64,000 nucleotides of DNA from Vitellaria paradoxa (Eukaryota; Streptophyta; Magnoliopsida; Ericales; Sapotaceae): contig CM034238.1 in assembly GCA_019916065.1 (NCBI GenBank), positions 31,753,721 through 31,817,720 on the forward strand, read 5' to 3'. This document shows positions 21,932-33,271 of the stretch, one piece after another. Numbering within the stretch: the first letter of the stretch is position 1; every line of letters starts with the position of its first letter. The notes under the pieces are model-generated. The model saw only the letters and a program-made list of their open reading frames with translations. It ran no database searches and was not told the origin of the DNA. Both the position numbers and the translations under genes were made by a program.

Positions 21932-23364
21932 GGTTAAAATACAAAAATACCCTTACAGTTTATCCTCGGTATTACTTTGGTCCCACACGTTTCAATTGTA
22001 ACAGTCAAATCCCAACACTTTTGATCAAGTATCAATTCGGTCCTTCCGTTAGTTGACTGTTAGAAACAACCGTTACACTGAGGATAAAATAATAATTTTA
22101 TCTATAGTTTACCCTCAGTGTCACTTTAGTCCGTCACGTTTTCAATTATAACAATTGAATCTCTACACTTTCGATATAAATTTGAAATATATTTTATTAA
22201 ATTATTTTTAATGAATAATATAATCTAAAATATATTTTATTAAATTATATAACATATTTTAATTTGAAATATATCTTATTGAATTATTTTTAATAAATAA
22301 AATATTTAAATTTTATTTAATATATTTTCTTTTTATTGAATCCCTACACTTTCGATATATATTTGAAATATATTTTATTAAATTATTTTTAATAAATAAT
22401 ATAATCTAAAATATATTTTATTAAATTATATAACATATTTTAATTTGAAATATATCTTATTAAATTATTTTTAATAAATAAAATATTTAAATTTTATTTG
22501 ATGTATTTTCTTTTTATTGAATTTTAAGTTACCATTTGAATTTTATCTATAAATGTAGCTTTAATTTTTATTTCAGAAAAAAATGATAACAAAAAATAAA
22601 ATCAGAAAATAAAAAGTTAAACAAAATAAAAAATAATAATGTTATCAAATGGCCTTAGAATCGCTATTTTCTAAATTTTCTATTTCTATAGTTTTCTTTC
22701 TATATATAATTTTGCATATATATTCAATTCAAGAGTATACATTTATATATGTGACTTTTTTAATTCTATTCTATTAATTATAACAACTATTAGTGAAACC
22801 ATCAAATCACCTTTTAATAAATTTTTTAATTTTATTATTTTTTAAGAAAATTAACTGAATTTAATAAAATATATTTCATATTAATTAAAATAAATTAAAT
22901 ATTATTTTAATTATATTATTAATTTAATCATTTTATTTTTGAAAAATAATTTAATTCAATAAAAATAGAATATATTAAATATAATTTAAATATTTTATTG
23001 CTTAAAAATAATTTAATAAGATATATTTCAAATTAAAATATGTTATATAATTTAATAAAATATATTTTAGAGTATATTATATATTAAAAATAATTTAATA
23101 AAATATATTTCTAATATATGTCGAAAGTGTAGGGATTCAATTGTTATAATGGAAAACGTGAGGGACTAAAGTGACACTGAAGGTAAACTATAAATGAAAT
23201 TACAATTTTATCTTCAGTCTAACGATTGTTTCTAACGGTCAACTAATGGAAGGATTGAATTGATACTTGACCGAAAGTGTAGGAATTTGACTTTTGCAAT
23301 TGAAACGTATGGGACTAAAGTGATACTGAGGTTAAATTGTAAGGATATTTTTTGTACTTTACCC
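21932..23364. mobile_element. MULE-like non-autonomous element with long inverted repeats
   Basis: The left end GGTTAAAATACAAAAATACC is mirrored by the right end, whose minus strand reads GGGTAAAGTACAAAAAATATCC. The match continues for at least 250 bp (through CACTTTAGTCC, AACGTTT-type and TCTACACTTTCGA blocks) and more weakly beyond. Flanking 9-bp sequences are TAATAATAA and TAATAATAC, but they lie in an AAT microsatellite and so prove little. The left arm holds a tandem duplication of about 180 bp (about 22160-22335 and 22344-22520). A small internal inverted repeat at about 22525-22660 may be another MITE. No transposase. Confidence 0.65.
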
Positions 23365-23395
<31 letters not shown>

Positions 23396-23751
23396 AATTG
23401 GGGTTAAACCTTGACAAGTTTGTAAACAAGATTTCCCTTGAACCCATTTTTTATTTGCATTTTGAATAAGCATTTACCTTTTCATATAATGAATTTTATG
23501 TGTTTACTAAAATGTGAAAACTGGGAGAACATTGGGCAATGTGATGTTGGGTGCAAGCTGAATAGTACCAATACCGATAATAGAGATTATCCAACCATTG
23601 GTAGTTCTGAAAAAATATTTTGAGTAGTTTTTAGTGAAGGTAGTGAGTTTCCTAGATGTGGTACAAATACGGGTAAGTTGAATGGTAGTTCTTTAAAAGT
23701 ACTTTGAGCAATTTTTAGTAAGTTAAATGGTACCAAAACCACAAAAATTTG
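23365..23751. other. Non-coding stretch with short internal repeats
   Basis: GGTAGTTCT and TTTTGAGTAGTTTTTAGT-like segments recur at about 23600 and 23685. No gene is recognised. Confidence 0.4.
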
Positions 23752-24057
23752 TGACAATTGCTAAGCGAGCGCAGAGATCAATTTCATTCTTGATCTGAGG
23801 AGGATTGATACCAACGATCGAGTTCTTGGCAAATAGTGACAGGTCCCAGATAATGCCCAATAGAAATAAAAGAAATTCTCTCTTTGGGTGAGAAGAAACC
23901 ACAATTGTAATTGAATAAAATTTGTTGGTCCTTGAGGCCACATCTCCATAATTTAAATAAACTCAAATCTCACCGCCACTATTGCCGAACTTAAAGGAAC
24001 TTAAAATAACAGAAGTAAACAAACCAAATGCAATAGAATGCGATATTTTCTCCAACA
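23752..24057 (-). repeat. Probable 3' LTR of a Reina-clade chromovirus (ends approximate)
   Basis: Immediately downstream of the chromodomain-bearing pol end, the minus strand begins TGTTGGAGAAAATATCGC at 24057 and could end near 23752 (plus strand TGACAATTGC). A length near 300 bp suits Reina LTRs. No partner LTR is present. Confidence 0.4.
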
Positions 24058-24069
24058 GCTACTTTGACG

Positions 24070-25735
24070 AGATCATGCTACCTATAGACAGTGACCGACG
24101 TGTCCTTAAGTCATGTACTTAGGATTCCTCTTGATGGCATGTTGAGAATGTCTGGGCATATTAATACCTTCTCTTTCAGATGGACACTTGTCCTCAAGTG
24201 TCATGCTTGGGTGGTTTCTCAGAAGCTCTTCTGTGACTTCCCACATAGCATCTTCCATTGAGAGCTGTCACAATTTCACCAAACTTTCTTCAACAAACTA
24301 AGTGCCACACTTCACCCAATATGTATTCAATATGACTTTAGGTTCAATGCTATGGCACCATCGTCCGTGACGGGTGGAAGTTTTGTGCTTGCAATTGAGT
24401 TGTTTCTGAATTTTTTTTCAGAGTAACGACATATGAAAAATAGGGTGGATACAAGTGCCCTCAAGAAGCTACAGGTAGCATTATCCACCTTTTTCTCAAT
24501 CGGGTGCGTTCTATAAAATTTGCTTGTAAGTTTCTAGTATGCTTGATTAAAAAGAGTCTTTTGGCGGTATGGTTAGAGCTTGAGCAAAACCATATTGCCT
24601 TCTTGAAATGTAACAACGCTTCGATAACGATCCACCATTTATTTCATTCTATTTTTAGCAGCATTCAAGTTAAACATGAGTTGTTTCAGCAACTCATCCC
24701 TATTTGTGAGAGTATGATCAACTTCATCAATTAGTTAAGAGCCTGTCGAATAGTGTGGAATTGTTGGTGGAAGCCATCTATATAAAGCTTGAAATGGTGT
24801 CATTCCAGTAGAAGAATGAAAAGTAGTGTTATACTAGAATTCCATCCACAAAAGAAAAGAGCTCCATTTTCATGGCTGATGATGCACAAAATAGCGCAGG
24901 TACTGTTCGACACAACTATTGATGACCTCAGATTGGCCATCCGTTTGTGGGAATTCATCTTTAGCTTAGTACTGAATAGCTTGAATAATTCTAGCCAAAA
25001 CTTACTAAAGAATATTGGATCATGATCGTTGATAATGGACCACAGCTAACCATGAAGCTTTACAATACCATCAACAAATTTTTCAGCCACTGTCTTTGCT
25101 ATGTAAGGATGAGATAGCGTAAAAAAATTAGCGTATTTGCTCAAGCGATCCACTGCCACCATGTTTATGTCCTTGTCATGTGATGAAGTTAGGTTTTCAA
25201 TAAAGTCCATCGTTATGTCATCCCAAACTTGGGACCAGACTGAAACTAGTTGAAGTAGTGCTGCGGTTGATAAGGTGTTTGTTTTGTTCTTCTGGCATAT
25301 TTCACAAGATTATATATACCCCGTTACTATCCAATGCATGGAAGGCCAATAAAATTGTTGAGCTAGCCACTTGAATATTTGTAAGATCCCTGAGTGATCG
25401 CTTATCTTAGTGTCATGGAATTCCTTAAGTAGTTGGGCAATTAGTGGTGTGTTAGGTGGTACTACCACTTGATTTTTATAAAGGACCAATCTGTTTGGCA
25501 AAGAGTAAGGAGCCCCTGGATTATCTCGGGCATATTTGGTAATAGGAATCATGTATGGATGTCTTCCCATAGTACGTTTAATGTCATCCCACAACTGAAC
25601 TTGTAGCACAAATAAATTATTAAGAGTGGGACTTCCTAACACACTTCAAAGCACATCTGCAACTGAGTTTTCTCATCAAATTTCATAATTGTTGCCCATA
25701 AGTTTGGTCACCCATTTTTGTTGTTTCGGAGTGAC
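24070..25735 (-). pseudogene. Reina-clade Ty3/Gypsy chromovirus: end of RNase H, integrase and chromodomain
   Basis: Minus-strand order: end of RNase H with PKQQKWVTKLMG (about 25690-25730); integrase zinc-binding part at 25310-25642 ending FKWLAQQFYWPSMHWIV; CEICQKNKTN (25279-25308); DDITMDFIENL (25190-25222) with the first catalytic Asp; NDHDPIF (25011-25036) with the second; STGMTPFQALYRWLPPTI (about 24770-24810); and a chromodomain-like tail with FVEESLVKL and MEDAMWEVTEELL (about 24200-24300). The EESLVKW and EDATWE pattern marks Reina-type chromodomains, thought to direct integration through histone marks. Multiple stops. The 5' part is missing, cut by the LTR inserted at 25739. Confidence 0.85.
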
Positions 25736-25738
25736 TAT

Positions 25739-26100
25739 TGATTAATTACATAAATTGATGATAAATATATGGAAAAATGTGATTAATCAATGGTTAAGTA
25801 GAGAAAACAATGGTTATTTCCTTACTTATATTAACTTTTATTCATTTCAAGTGAGTAAAGGTTAAGAGAATGGAGTGTGTGAAATAAAGGAAAGAAAAGG
25901 AGACAAGTCTCAGGACCCTTCGGACGCTTATCTAGAGGGTGTGTCGTTCGAAGGAGCCTTCACATAACAGAATCTGGAGCTAGAAAAAGAAGAGAAAAAT
26001 CTTCCAAGAGTGGTAGTCCCTTTTCTATTGGCTAGCTCATTCGAAGGCTAGTTCACATATAAAAAGTGAATAGAATTTCAAGTGGTGGTGGGTTGATGTG
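25739..26100 (+). mobile_element. LTR start of a Gypsy family shared with 38406, truncated
   Basis: It begins exactly at TGATTAATTACATAAATTG, as does the segment at 38406, and matches it through CAATGGTTAAGTAGAG, CCTTC(G/A)GACGCTTAT and GTGAATAGAATTTCAAGTG, then diverges. The start interrupts the Reina RNase H. Right end and target duplication not found. Confidence 0.65.
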
Positions 26101-26573
26101 ATTTGGTCCTTTTAATAGAAAGTGAGACTTTTAATGGGTATCCAAGTTTCATCAACAATGTTGTCTATTTTAAACTCAAAAACGGGGCCTACCATTACCA
26201 AATTTACCCACCCCCATTCAGTTTCTAGCCAGCCTGGCAATCCCCAAAGTAGAAACTTTGTAGGTCACTTGATTTCCCTTTAGAATTCCCCTGCATTTCA
26301 AAACATTGCTCATCTCTATACCATGTGTGTGTGTTCATTTGCTAGCTTGTGAGCATAGTGCACATCCTGCCCAACTGCATGCGTAATTTCAAAAAAAATG
26401 GGTATTCGATAATGGTTAACAGATGATAAAGCAAGCAACACCACAATTTCAACAAAGAGAGGACAAAACTAAAACAAACTCAATAACAAATAATAATTTG
26501 AATAGACAAGTTTTGACATTAAGATTTATTTATTAGCTTTATTAAAGAGTATAGCTGGGTGTGGCACATTCTA
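26101..26573. other. Non-coding stretch left of the Copia insertion
   Basis: No coding family is recognised. The last ~25 bp up to 26573 may belong to the NPF gene fragment that resumes at 31696, because GTGTGGCACATTCTA joins in frame to its first codons. Confidence 0.4.
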
Positions 26574-27388
26574 TGTTTAGAATAAATATTATAAATTGGC
26601 AAATCCATGATCAAAGAAAAGTATTTGTACTTTTAGACTTAGTGTAGGCTAAGGCACTAGAGTCTTAAATCAAATAGAACTCTAAAAGGTCTTAGAAAAA
26701 CTGTTTCCACAAGCCAGGAAGTCTTAAAGAAGCCAAATAGTGTCAGAACCTAATTACGCAAAAGCCCGCGGGATGGCCGCGGTTAGGCGCGGGAAAATCC
26801 AGAGAGCATAATTTTAAGAATTTGTCGTGCAAGAAGTTTGCTCTAAGTCGCGGGATGGCCGCGGGAAGGCTGCGGATGACCGCGGGTGTGCCCTTCCTGC
26901 GAGGTACAAATTTCAGCCTATTTTGTCTTCTTTTCAAACAATATTCGGCTCAGTTTGTCTATATATATTCTCTAGACGACTCCAGGATTACAGAAACAGA
27001 GAGAATATACAACAGTTTGTGAGCCAGAGAAGTCTGAACATTCTCTCAAACACTTAGCCAAACATTCTTGCGTCTGTGTGATTTGAAGGAGTTTGAATCT
27101 TAGAAGAGCCAAGAATTCAACACTTGAAGTTGCCGAGGACTCGGTGTTGTGCCTTCGAGGAGTCAAAGGGTTTTGCTAAAGGAGTTGGTGAATCGAGGAT
27201 TCGAGCAAACGTCAACAAGATGAGGAGTCGATCTATCAAGGGTTTAAGTTTGTAACCAACGTTTATTTCAGTGAAAGTTTTTGGGGTTTCCCTGTATGGG
27301 TTTTCTCATTCTTTTTATCTTACCTTCTACAATTGTGTGTGTGTGGTTGATTGAATTGGGATCACTAGCAGCAAATTTTAGATTTTCA
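26574..27388 (+). repeat. 5' LTR of the Copia element
   Basis: It begins TGTTTAGAATAAATATT and ends GATTTTCA, matching 30867-31690 with scattered substitutions. A GC-rich CGCGGGATGGCCGCGG cluster (26766-26900) precedes a TATA-like CTATATATA at 26959. Short open frames within it are not genes. Confidence 0.93.
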
Positions 27389-27390
27389 AT

Positions 27391-27404
27391 TGGTATCATA
27401 GCGG
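27391..27404 (+). promoter_or_regulatory. Primer-binding site, initiator tRNA-Met type
   Basis: TGGTATCATAGCGG lies two bases after the 5' LTR. It matches the usual TGGTATCAGAGC plant primer site except for one base in the first twelve. Confidence 0.85.
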
Positions 27405-27443
27405 TTTTGTTTTTGAGAATAAAATGTGATCTTGTTACTTGCT

Positions 27444-29480
27444 GATGGATCCCCCAGATAAGGCGGTTCTAGTACTAGACCTTCGTGATTTGACGGCACC
27501 AACTATGCCTATTGGAAGGTTCGAATGAGAGTGCATCTGATCTCATTGAATGTTAATGTTTGGTTATCCATAGAAAATGGTTAGGTAAAACCAACTCACT
27601 CTATCGATAATGTAATGGTTGAAAAGCCTATGGATATGTGGACCAGGGTAGAGTAAGAAAAGGCAAAATGGAACTACAAAGCCTTGAGTTCTATTTTCTG
27701 TGTGGTCTCCACCGATGAGTTTAGAAGAGTTTCAAGCTGTGAGATTGCTAAGGAGGCATGGAAAATTCTTGAATTGACTCATGAAGGAAATTCCAGAGTG
27801 AAGAAGTCCAAGCTCCAGAAAATAACCTCCGAGTTTGAAAACTTGAAGATGTCTGAAGATAAACTTTTTGATAGTTTTTACGCGAAGCTCAGTGACATTG
27901 TCAACACCAGTTTCAATCTTGGAGAACCAATTCCCAATCGAAATATTGTAAGTAATATTCTTCGCTCCATACCGATGTCTTTTCAAGCAAAAGTTACAAC
28001 TATTGAAGAGGCTAGGGATATTGATTCAATGCGAGTAGAAGATTTAGTTGGCTCTCTGCAAACTTATGAAGCTAACATGATTAAACCAAAATCTGGAGGA
28101 GTTGCCCTAAAAACTGTTAAGGAAGATGAGTCCTCCTCAAGTAATGATGAGTCAATTCCGTCTCTTGAAGAAATTGCTATTTTTACTAAGAAAATTAGAA
28201 AATTCTTCAAAAAGAAAGATAACAAGCAAAGAAAGACGAAGAAGAATGAGAAAGTCAAAACAAAGAAATTTTTAGAGAAAAAAAAAAGGAGAATAAGTCT
28301 AAGGGTGCGAAGTATTATGAGTGCCAGGGTTATGGTCACATAACTCAAGACTGTGGAAACAAGAAGAGTAAGAAGAAGGTTCTCAATGCAACCCTTGATG
28401 ATGCAGATGATCAGTCGAGTACCTCCTCATCTTCAGAAGATTTTCTAGAAATTATACTGCATTTATGGTTAGAGCAAGTGCACCCTCAAATACAGTAGAC
28501 TCATCCTCCTCTATGCATAAGGAAGAAGAATCCTCCGAAAGTGAAGTTGAAGAAAAATCAGATGAGGAAGTAGATGTTGAAGAGGCATATGAACAGCTAT
28601 ACTAAGATTGTCTATACCAAGACTATCGCAAACTCCACAAGCAGAATGAAAAATTGACTGTGAAGAACAAAGTGTTGAAAAGGGGGAGAGACAGTTTGAA
28701 AATTGCCTTGGGAGAATTGCAAGGAAAATATGACAGTCTTGAAGCAAGCAAGAAAACTCAAGATGAATTGATAACAGCTTTCAAGACTAAACTGGATAAA
28801 AAAGAAAATGAATTGAAAGATGCCCAGGCAAAGCTGCAAAACATGGAATCCAAGATGAATACTACATCTTCCTAACTTAATGACATACTGGTGATGCAAA
28901 GGAGCCCACGTGACAAAAGAGGATTGGGGTACACTGGCACGCAGGTGGTCAATCTTGAAGCTAAAACTACCCCAAATGAGCAGGAAAAACCTAAGCTAAT
29001 TTGGTTTCAATCCTCAAAGACAACTGCTCTGAAAATAGTTAAAGCACCTTAACCTAAGACAGGTAATCATTCAAGAGCCTATTTTCAGAAATCCAAAGGT
29101 ATGCCCCTTAACTTGCAACCTAAGTTTGTTTTTATATGTTTTCATTGTGGTATACTAGGTCACAAAGACCACATTGTCACAAATTATATAGGCTTTCCGT
29201 ATCTTTTGTTGACACTATGAATTCCTTGAGACCTAATTTTCATGTGTCAAATAGGTTTAATTCATTAAGATTTCAAAAGTTACGTTTTTATTCTAGACCT
29301 TACATAACTTGACCAGTGAGAAAAAACAAAAAGAAAAATTTTTCAATACCCATTGGTCCAAAACCCAACAATCCCAAGACTCAAAATGTTTTTCTAAAAA
29401 TGAGAATTGTTTGGGTTAGGAAGAGTGATCTATATGTCACCTACACCCCTAAGAGTGTTGAAGGGGTGAGCCATGATATG
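27444..29480 (+). pseudogene. Copia gag with two zinc knuckles and a coiled coil
   Basis: Starting near ATG 27444, after an early frameshift the frame gives FDGTNYAYWKVRMRVHL, the usual start of SIRE/UBN2-type Copia gag. Three stops precede a long clean stretch from 27684 to about 28280 with WKILELTHEGNSRVK and SFYAKLSDIVN. A frameshift in the A tract at 28281 follows. The first zinc knuckle (28311-28354) reads YYECQGYGHITQDC, its first Cys changed to Tyr. A coiled coil follows at 28610-28875, then SPRDKRGLGY, and a second knuckle-like CFHCGILGHKDH near 29135. Gag packages element RNA in virus-like particles; this copy cannot make it. Confidence 0.88.
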
Positions 29481-30866
29481 TAAAGGCAATTTTTTTATTT
29501 TATTTTATGAACTAGGCTATGTGTCATTGCTATATTCTTACGTAGTTCTATGAAATCTTGTAAATTAGATACTTTTTAATTTTTTTAGATAGTTAAAATA
29601 TTTTTTTTTTGGTGCAATGTTATTCTTTGTGATATTCTTGCATGCTCTATTACCTCATACACACTTCAAAATCACATGATTAAAATTGTTGATATACATA
29701 ATGGTCATAAATTTGAATTGTTTGATAAACCTAAATCCTATATTTCCTTGTCATGGTAATGGTGTGCCAATTGTAATTGCACGAAGTTTAGTGCATCATG
29801 AGAAATTTTTTCTACCACTCAATTATTTTAATAAATTTTCCTCTTTAGACTTTTGGTTGCTCTTAAGCTTATATAAAAAAAAAATGACTTGGAAAATGCT
29901 ACCAATGGGATAGAGTGAAGTTGGTCTGTTGACGTGCGGGTTATTAAAATAACCACCCTTTGGGTTTGACGATACAAGAAGAAGGCTATCTACCCATAAG
30001 TGTGTGAAAGCTGCAAGTAAAAGTAAAAAAAAAAAAAAAAAATTGGTGGATGTCAATTCAATAGATACATATCTTGGTGTTTAGTTGAAAACAATGAATT
30101 GAGGAGAAACTAGTCAAAGCGCTAACATTGCATATCTTACTCAATTCAATTCAAAGTCCAAAAGGAGCAATTTTAAAATTCATGCGAGTATGTGAAAATT
30201 ATTAATCATGTTGCACTTAAACTTCATTTCACACGCCGCACAGGCATTTGACCATTGGTATGACATGTGTGAACAACTCATGACATAAATAGTAGGGTGA
30301 TTCTTGGAATACTTTTTTGTTACTATTTATGTATGGTCAAAATTTTGAAACTGTGTTTCGTTTTGTATTTGGGAAAATAGAACTTGGAATTAATCGATCA
30401 AGAATACACATTATACCTTATTTTTTGTCAATTCATGTCAAAAAGGGGGAGAATAGTTTATGGGAAGAATTTTTGAAAAGAGAATTTTTTAAGTTAGTTA
30501 ACTAAAGGTGAGATATAGTTAAGGGGGAGAATGCTTGAAAAGGACAGAATGCTTGAAAAGAATTTTGTTTATTAAGGGGGAGAATAATTAAGTTTTTGAT
30601 AGTTAATATGTGTCGATTAATTAAGGGAGAGAATATTTTGTTTCATTTTTTTTAATGTTTTATTTAAAATTTTTAATTATTTATTTATTCCAAATGATGC
30701 CGTGATTAGTTTGTTTAAGTGTACAGCTAAACAGGTTATAAATTGGGACATGTTGATGGATGAAACATGTTGACAGATGAAAAGTTTACTGAGGCCTTAA
30801 CTAGGATGAGTTAAATTGTACTGTTATATTTTTGAGTTTTGACATAGAATTGCCAAAAGTGGAGAT
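29481..30866 (+). other. Non-coding 3' part of the Copia element with repeated purine tracts
   Basis: No pol domain is readable. AAGGGGGAGAAT-like purine tracts recur at about 30443, 30520 and 30576, with GGGAGAGAAT near 30625; GAATGCTTGAAAAG is duplicated at 30529 and 30548. A final AAAAGTGGAGAT abuts the 3' LTR and is the likely polypurine tract. Confidence 0.7.
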
Positions 30867-31690
30867 TGTTAAGAATAAATATTATAAATTGGCAAATCAA
30901 TGATCAAAGAAAAGTATTTGTACTTTTAGACTTAGTATAGGCTAAGGCACTAAAGTCTTAAGTCAAATAGAACTCTAAAAGGTTTTAGAAAAACTGTTTC
31001 CACAAGCCAGGAAGTCTTAAACAAGCCAAACAGTGTCAGAACCTAATTACGCAAGAAGCCCGCGGGATGGCCGCGGTTAGGCACAGGAAATCAAGAGAGT
31101 AGAACATCAAGAATTTTCTGTGCAGGAAGTCCACTCTGAGTCGCGAGATAGCTGCGGGAAGGCCGCGAGATGACCGTGGGTGCGCCCTTCCCACAAGGTA
31201 CAAATTTTAGCCTATTTTGTCTTCTTTTCGAACCCCAGTCGACTTAGTTTGTCTATATATATTCTCTAGACGACTCCAAGGTTACAGACACAAAGAGAAT
31301 ATATAATAGTTTGTGAGCCAGAGAAGTCTGAATATTCTCTCAAACACTTAGCCAAACATTTTTGCGTCTATGTGATTCGAAGGAGTTTGAATTTTGGAAT
31401 AGCTGAGGATTCAACACTTGAAGTTGCCAAGGACTCGGTGTTGTGCCTTCGAGGAGTCAAAGGATTTCGCTAAAGGAGTTGGTGAATCGAGAATTCGAGC
31501 AAACATCAACAAGAGTATAGAGTCGAGGAGTTAATCTATCCGGGGTTTGAGTTTGTAACCAATGTTTATTTTAGTGAAAGTTTTTGGGGTTTCCTTGTGT
31601 GGGTTTTCTCATTTTTTTATCTCGCCTTCTACAATTGTGTGCGTGTGGTTGATTGAATTGGGATCACTAGCAACAAATTTTAGATTTTCA
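30867..31690 (+). repeat. 3' LTR of the Copia element
   Basis: It begins TGTTAAGAATAAATATT, ends GATTTTCA, and matches the 5' LTR, including the GC-rich cluster (about 31060-31200) and TATA-like CTATATAT at 31253. Confidence 0.93.
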
Positions 31691-31695
31691 TTCTA

Positions 31696-32058
31696 CATCA
31701 TGATAGAGCCTTCATGAGCAAGCCCATCCATCCAGAACTAGAATGCACAACAAACAAGTTGAAGAAGTGAAGATAGTACCCACGATTCTCCCCATTTTTG
31801 TGTCTACCATTATGCTTAATTGCTACCTTGCTCAGCTTTCAACCTTCTCTGTTCAACAAGCAGCTACCATAAACACTAAGATTGGCTCCTTAAAGGTTCC
31901 ACCAACTTCTCTACCCGTATTTTCTATCCTCTTTGTGATGGTCCTTGTAATAGCCTACAATAATGTATATGTATATAAACTGAAGAAAATAAAAGGAAAT
32001 TCAATGATCATCTGGCCAACAGTTGACATAAAAAAAAATTACATCAAGAAATTTAAAT
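31696..32058 (+). pseudogene. NRT1/PTR family (NPF) transporter gene fragment
   Basis: The frame from 31743 gives QVEEVKIVPTILPIF, then LNCYLAQLSTFSVQQAAT and KIGSLKVPPTSLPVF. These are near-exact family signatures of plant NPF proteins, 12-helix proton-coupled transporters of nitrate, peptides or hormones in the plasma membrane. The upstream part (31696-31740, FMSKPIHPELECTT) is one frame off. After VYKLKKIKG the similarity is lost. Other exons are not visible. Two hydrophobic segments are present, at residues 12-31 and 58-76 of the 105-codon frame. Similarity fits the NPF4-like group best, but subgroup is a guess. The Copia element lies directly upstream. Confidence 0.82.
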
Positions 32059-32205
32059 AGTGTTAAATTTCAATCATGGGTATGCAACTGAAGGAATTTC
32101 AAAAAAATGTCAGAACCCAACACGTCTAATACCTCTGATTTCTAAGGCACTCAATGTGAAAGTAGCATCAATAGCAATTAACTCAACGGAATGAAAATTA
32201 GTAAT

Positions 32206-32337
32206 TATAATACAATCTGGAGTCTTTGCTCCTCCTGCTCCCATCCATTATTGCACATTTTTAAACGTATAATTGTCTAAAAAGGCTCAAGACCCTTTCT
32301 TTTCTTTTTGTGATGAATATAATACAATCTGGAGTCT
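32206..32337. repeat. Perfect 20-bp direct repeat flanking 92 bp
   Basis: TATAATACAATCTGGAGTCT occurs at 32206-32225 and 32318-32337. The 92 bp between contain a T-rich stretch and no recognised element. It may be a target duplication around a small insertion within L1 sequence. Confidence 0.6.
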
Positions 32338-32545
32338 CCCTCAAAAACTATCCTATTTCTCTCTTTCCAAATCAGCCGAAACAAACAAAATGGGACCACA
32401 TTCCAATTGATTTTCTTTTGCCTTCCCCATTTTACACCTAACCCCATCTTACGCCCCACAAGGAAGTCAACAAGACTTTAATATCTCTAGGAAATATCCA
32501 TGGTACTTTGAACAGTGCAGAATTGTACATGACATGAAAGGCTCA
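32270..32545 (-). mobile_element. L1-type LINE ORF2 C-terminal fragment
   Basis: The minus strand encodes WNVVPFCLFRLIWKERNRI followed by VFEGD (about 32325-32430), the C-terminal signature after the zf-RVT region of plant L1 ORF2. Upstream frames give LFKVPWIFPRDIKVLLTSL, also typical, after a frameshift. The 5' part is absent. Confidence 0.75.
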
Positions 32546-33271
32546 AGGCACTTTCTTCTCTCATTCTTCTCGTCAACATGTGATTACCACAAAGATTGCT
32601 TAGCATCCATAAATTCAAGGCCAATTTTCTATGAGGGATATAACTAGGTTTAACCTTCTAAATAATCATAATGGAGCTCACCTTCTATTTGCAGGAAACA
32701 TTGTTGCGAGAAGTCTCATTAAGTGAATCTTAATAATTTGACAATTCCACCTATACAAAATATCATGAAAAAAGGACAAAGTGAGAGAGTTGGGAAGAAA
32801 GAGAGCACCTAAAGTAATTTAGATATTTCTCAAGAATACTTCATTCAAATATTAGTTAGCAAAAAATTCACAACAATTGGTTAAAAAATTTTGTGAATAA
32901 TATATTAAGATTGCCACCCCCCATTAACCAACTGTACAAATATATATAAAAAAAATAAAAAGTATGCTTTTGGGTTTTTAGAATAACATCTCTATATAAA
33001 TTGATATTTATGTCATAATCATATAAATTGATATCTATATCTATCCTATAATCACTCATTTTAGTCTTCCATGGTAGTTAACTTTATCTCACCCTCATCA
33101 CTCCAGTGAAAGCAATCTACTCACTCCCATCCCTAGAATTGTTGGTGTTCATTACCCTTCCCTTGCCAACATAATTCTTGACTTTCGCCACCAACATATA
33201 TAAATCTAACTTGCTAGTCTCCTTGGTTAGAATTGTTGGTGTTCGTTACCTCTTTATTCTCTCATTTTGCC
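32546..33271. other. Non-coding stretch
   Basis: AGAATTGTTGGTGTTC is repeated at about 33136 and 33230. No gene is recognised; the left part may be further LINE sequence. Confidence 0.4.

Larger units (their letters stand above)
26574..31690 (+). mobile_element. Complete Ty1/Copia element (SIRE-like gag, no pol) with 5-bp target duplication
   Basis: Two very similar LTRs (26574-27388 and 30867-31690) flank an internal region with a primer-binding site at 27391 and a purine tract before 30867. Perfect 5-bp direct repeats TTCTA lie at 26569-26573 and 31691-31695. The internal region encodes a SIRE-type gag with two zinc knuckles and a coiled coil, but no protease, integrase or RT is visible between about 29480 and 30866. 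It is therefore non-autonomous or pol-deleted. It sits at the edge of an NPF gene fragment. Confidence 0.92.

Noticed and set aside
23723..23966. Three overlapping minus-strand open frames
   Set aside because: They fall in the probable Reina 3' LTR and are different frames of the same non-coding sequence.
26743..27166. Overlapping open frames of 64-78 codons on both strands
   Set aside because: They lie in the 5' LTR of the Copia element, follow its GC-rich motif cluster and have no family likeness.
28064..28899. Minus-strand frames of 78-95 codons with hydrophobic residues, resembling membrane proteins
   Set aside because: They are antisense shadows of the lysine- and glutamate-rich Copia gag, whose complement codes for Phe and Leu.
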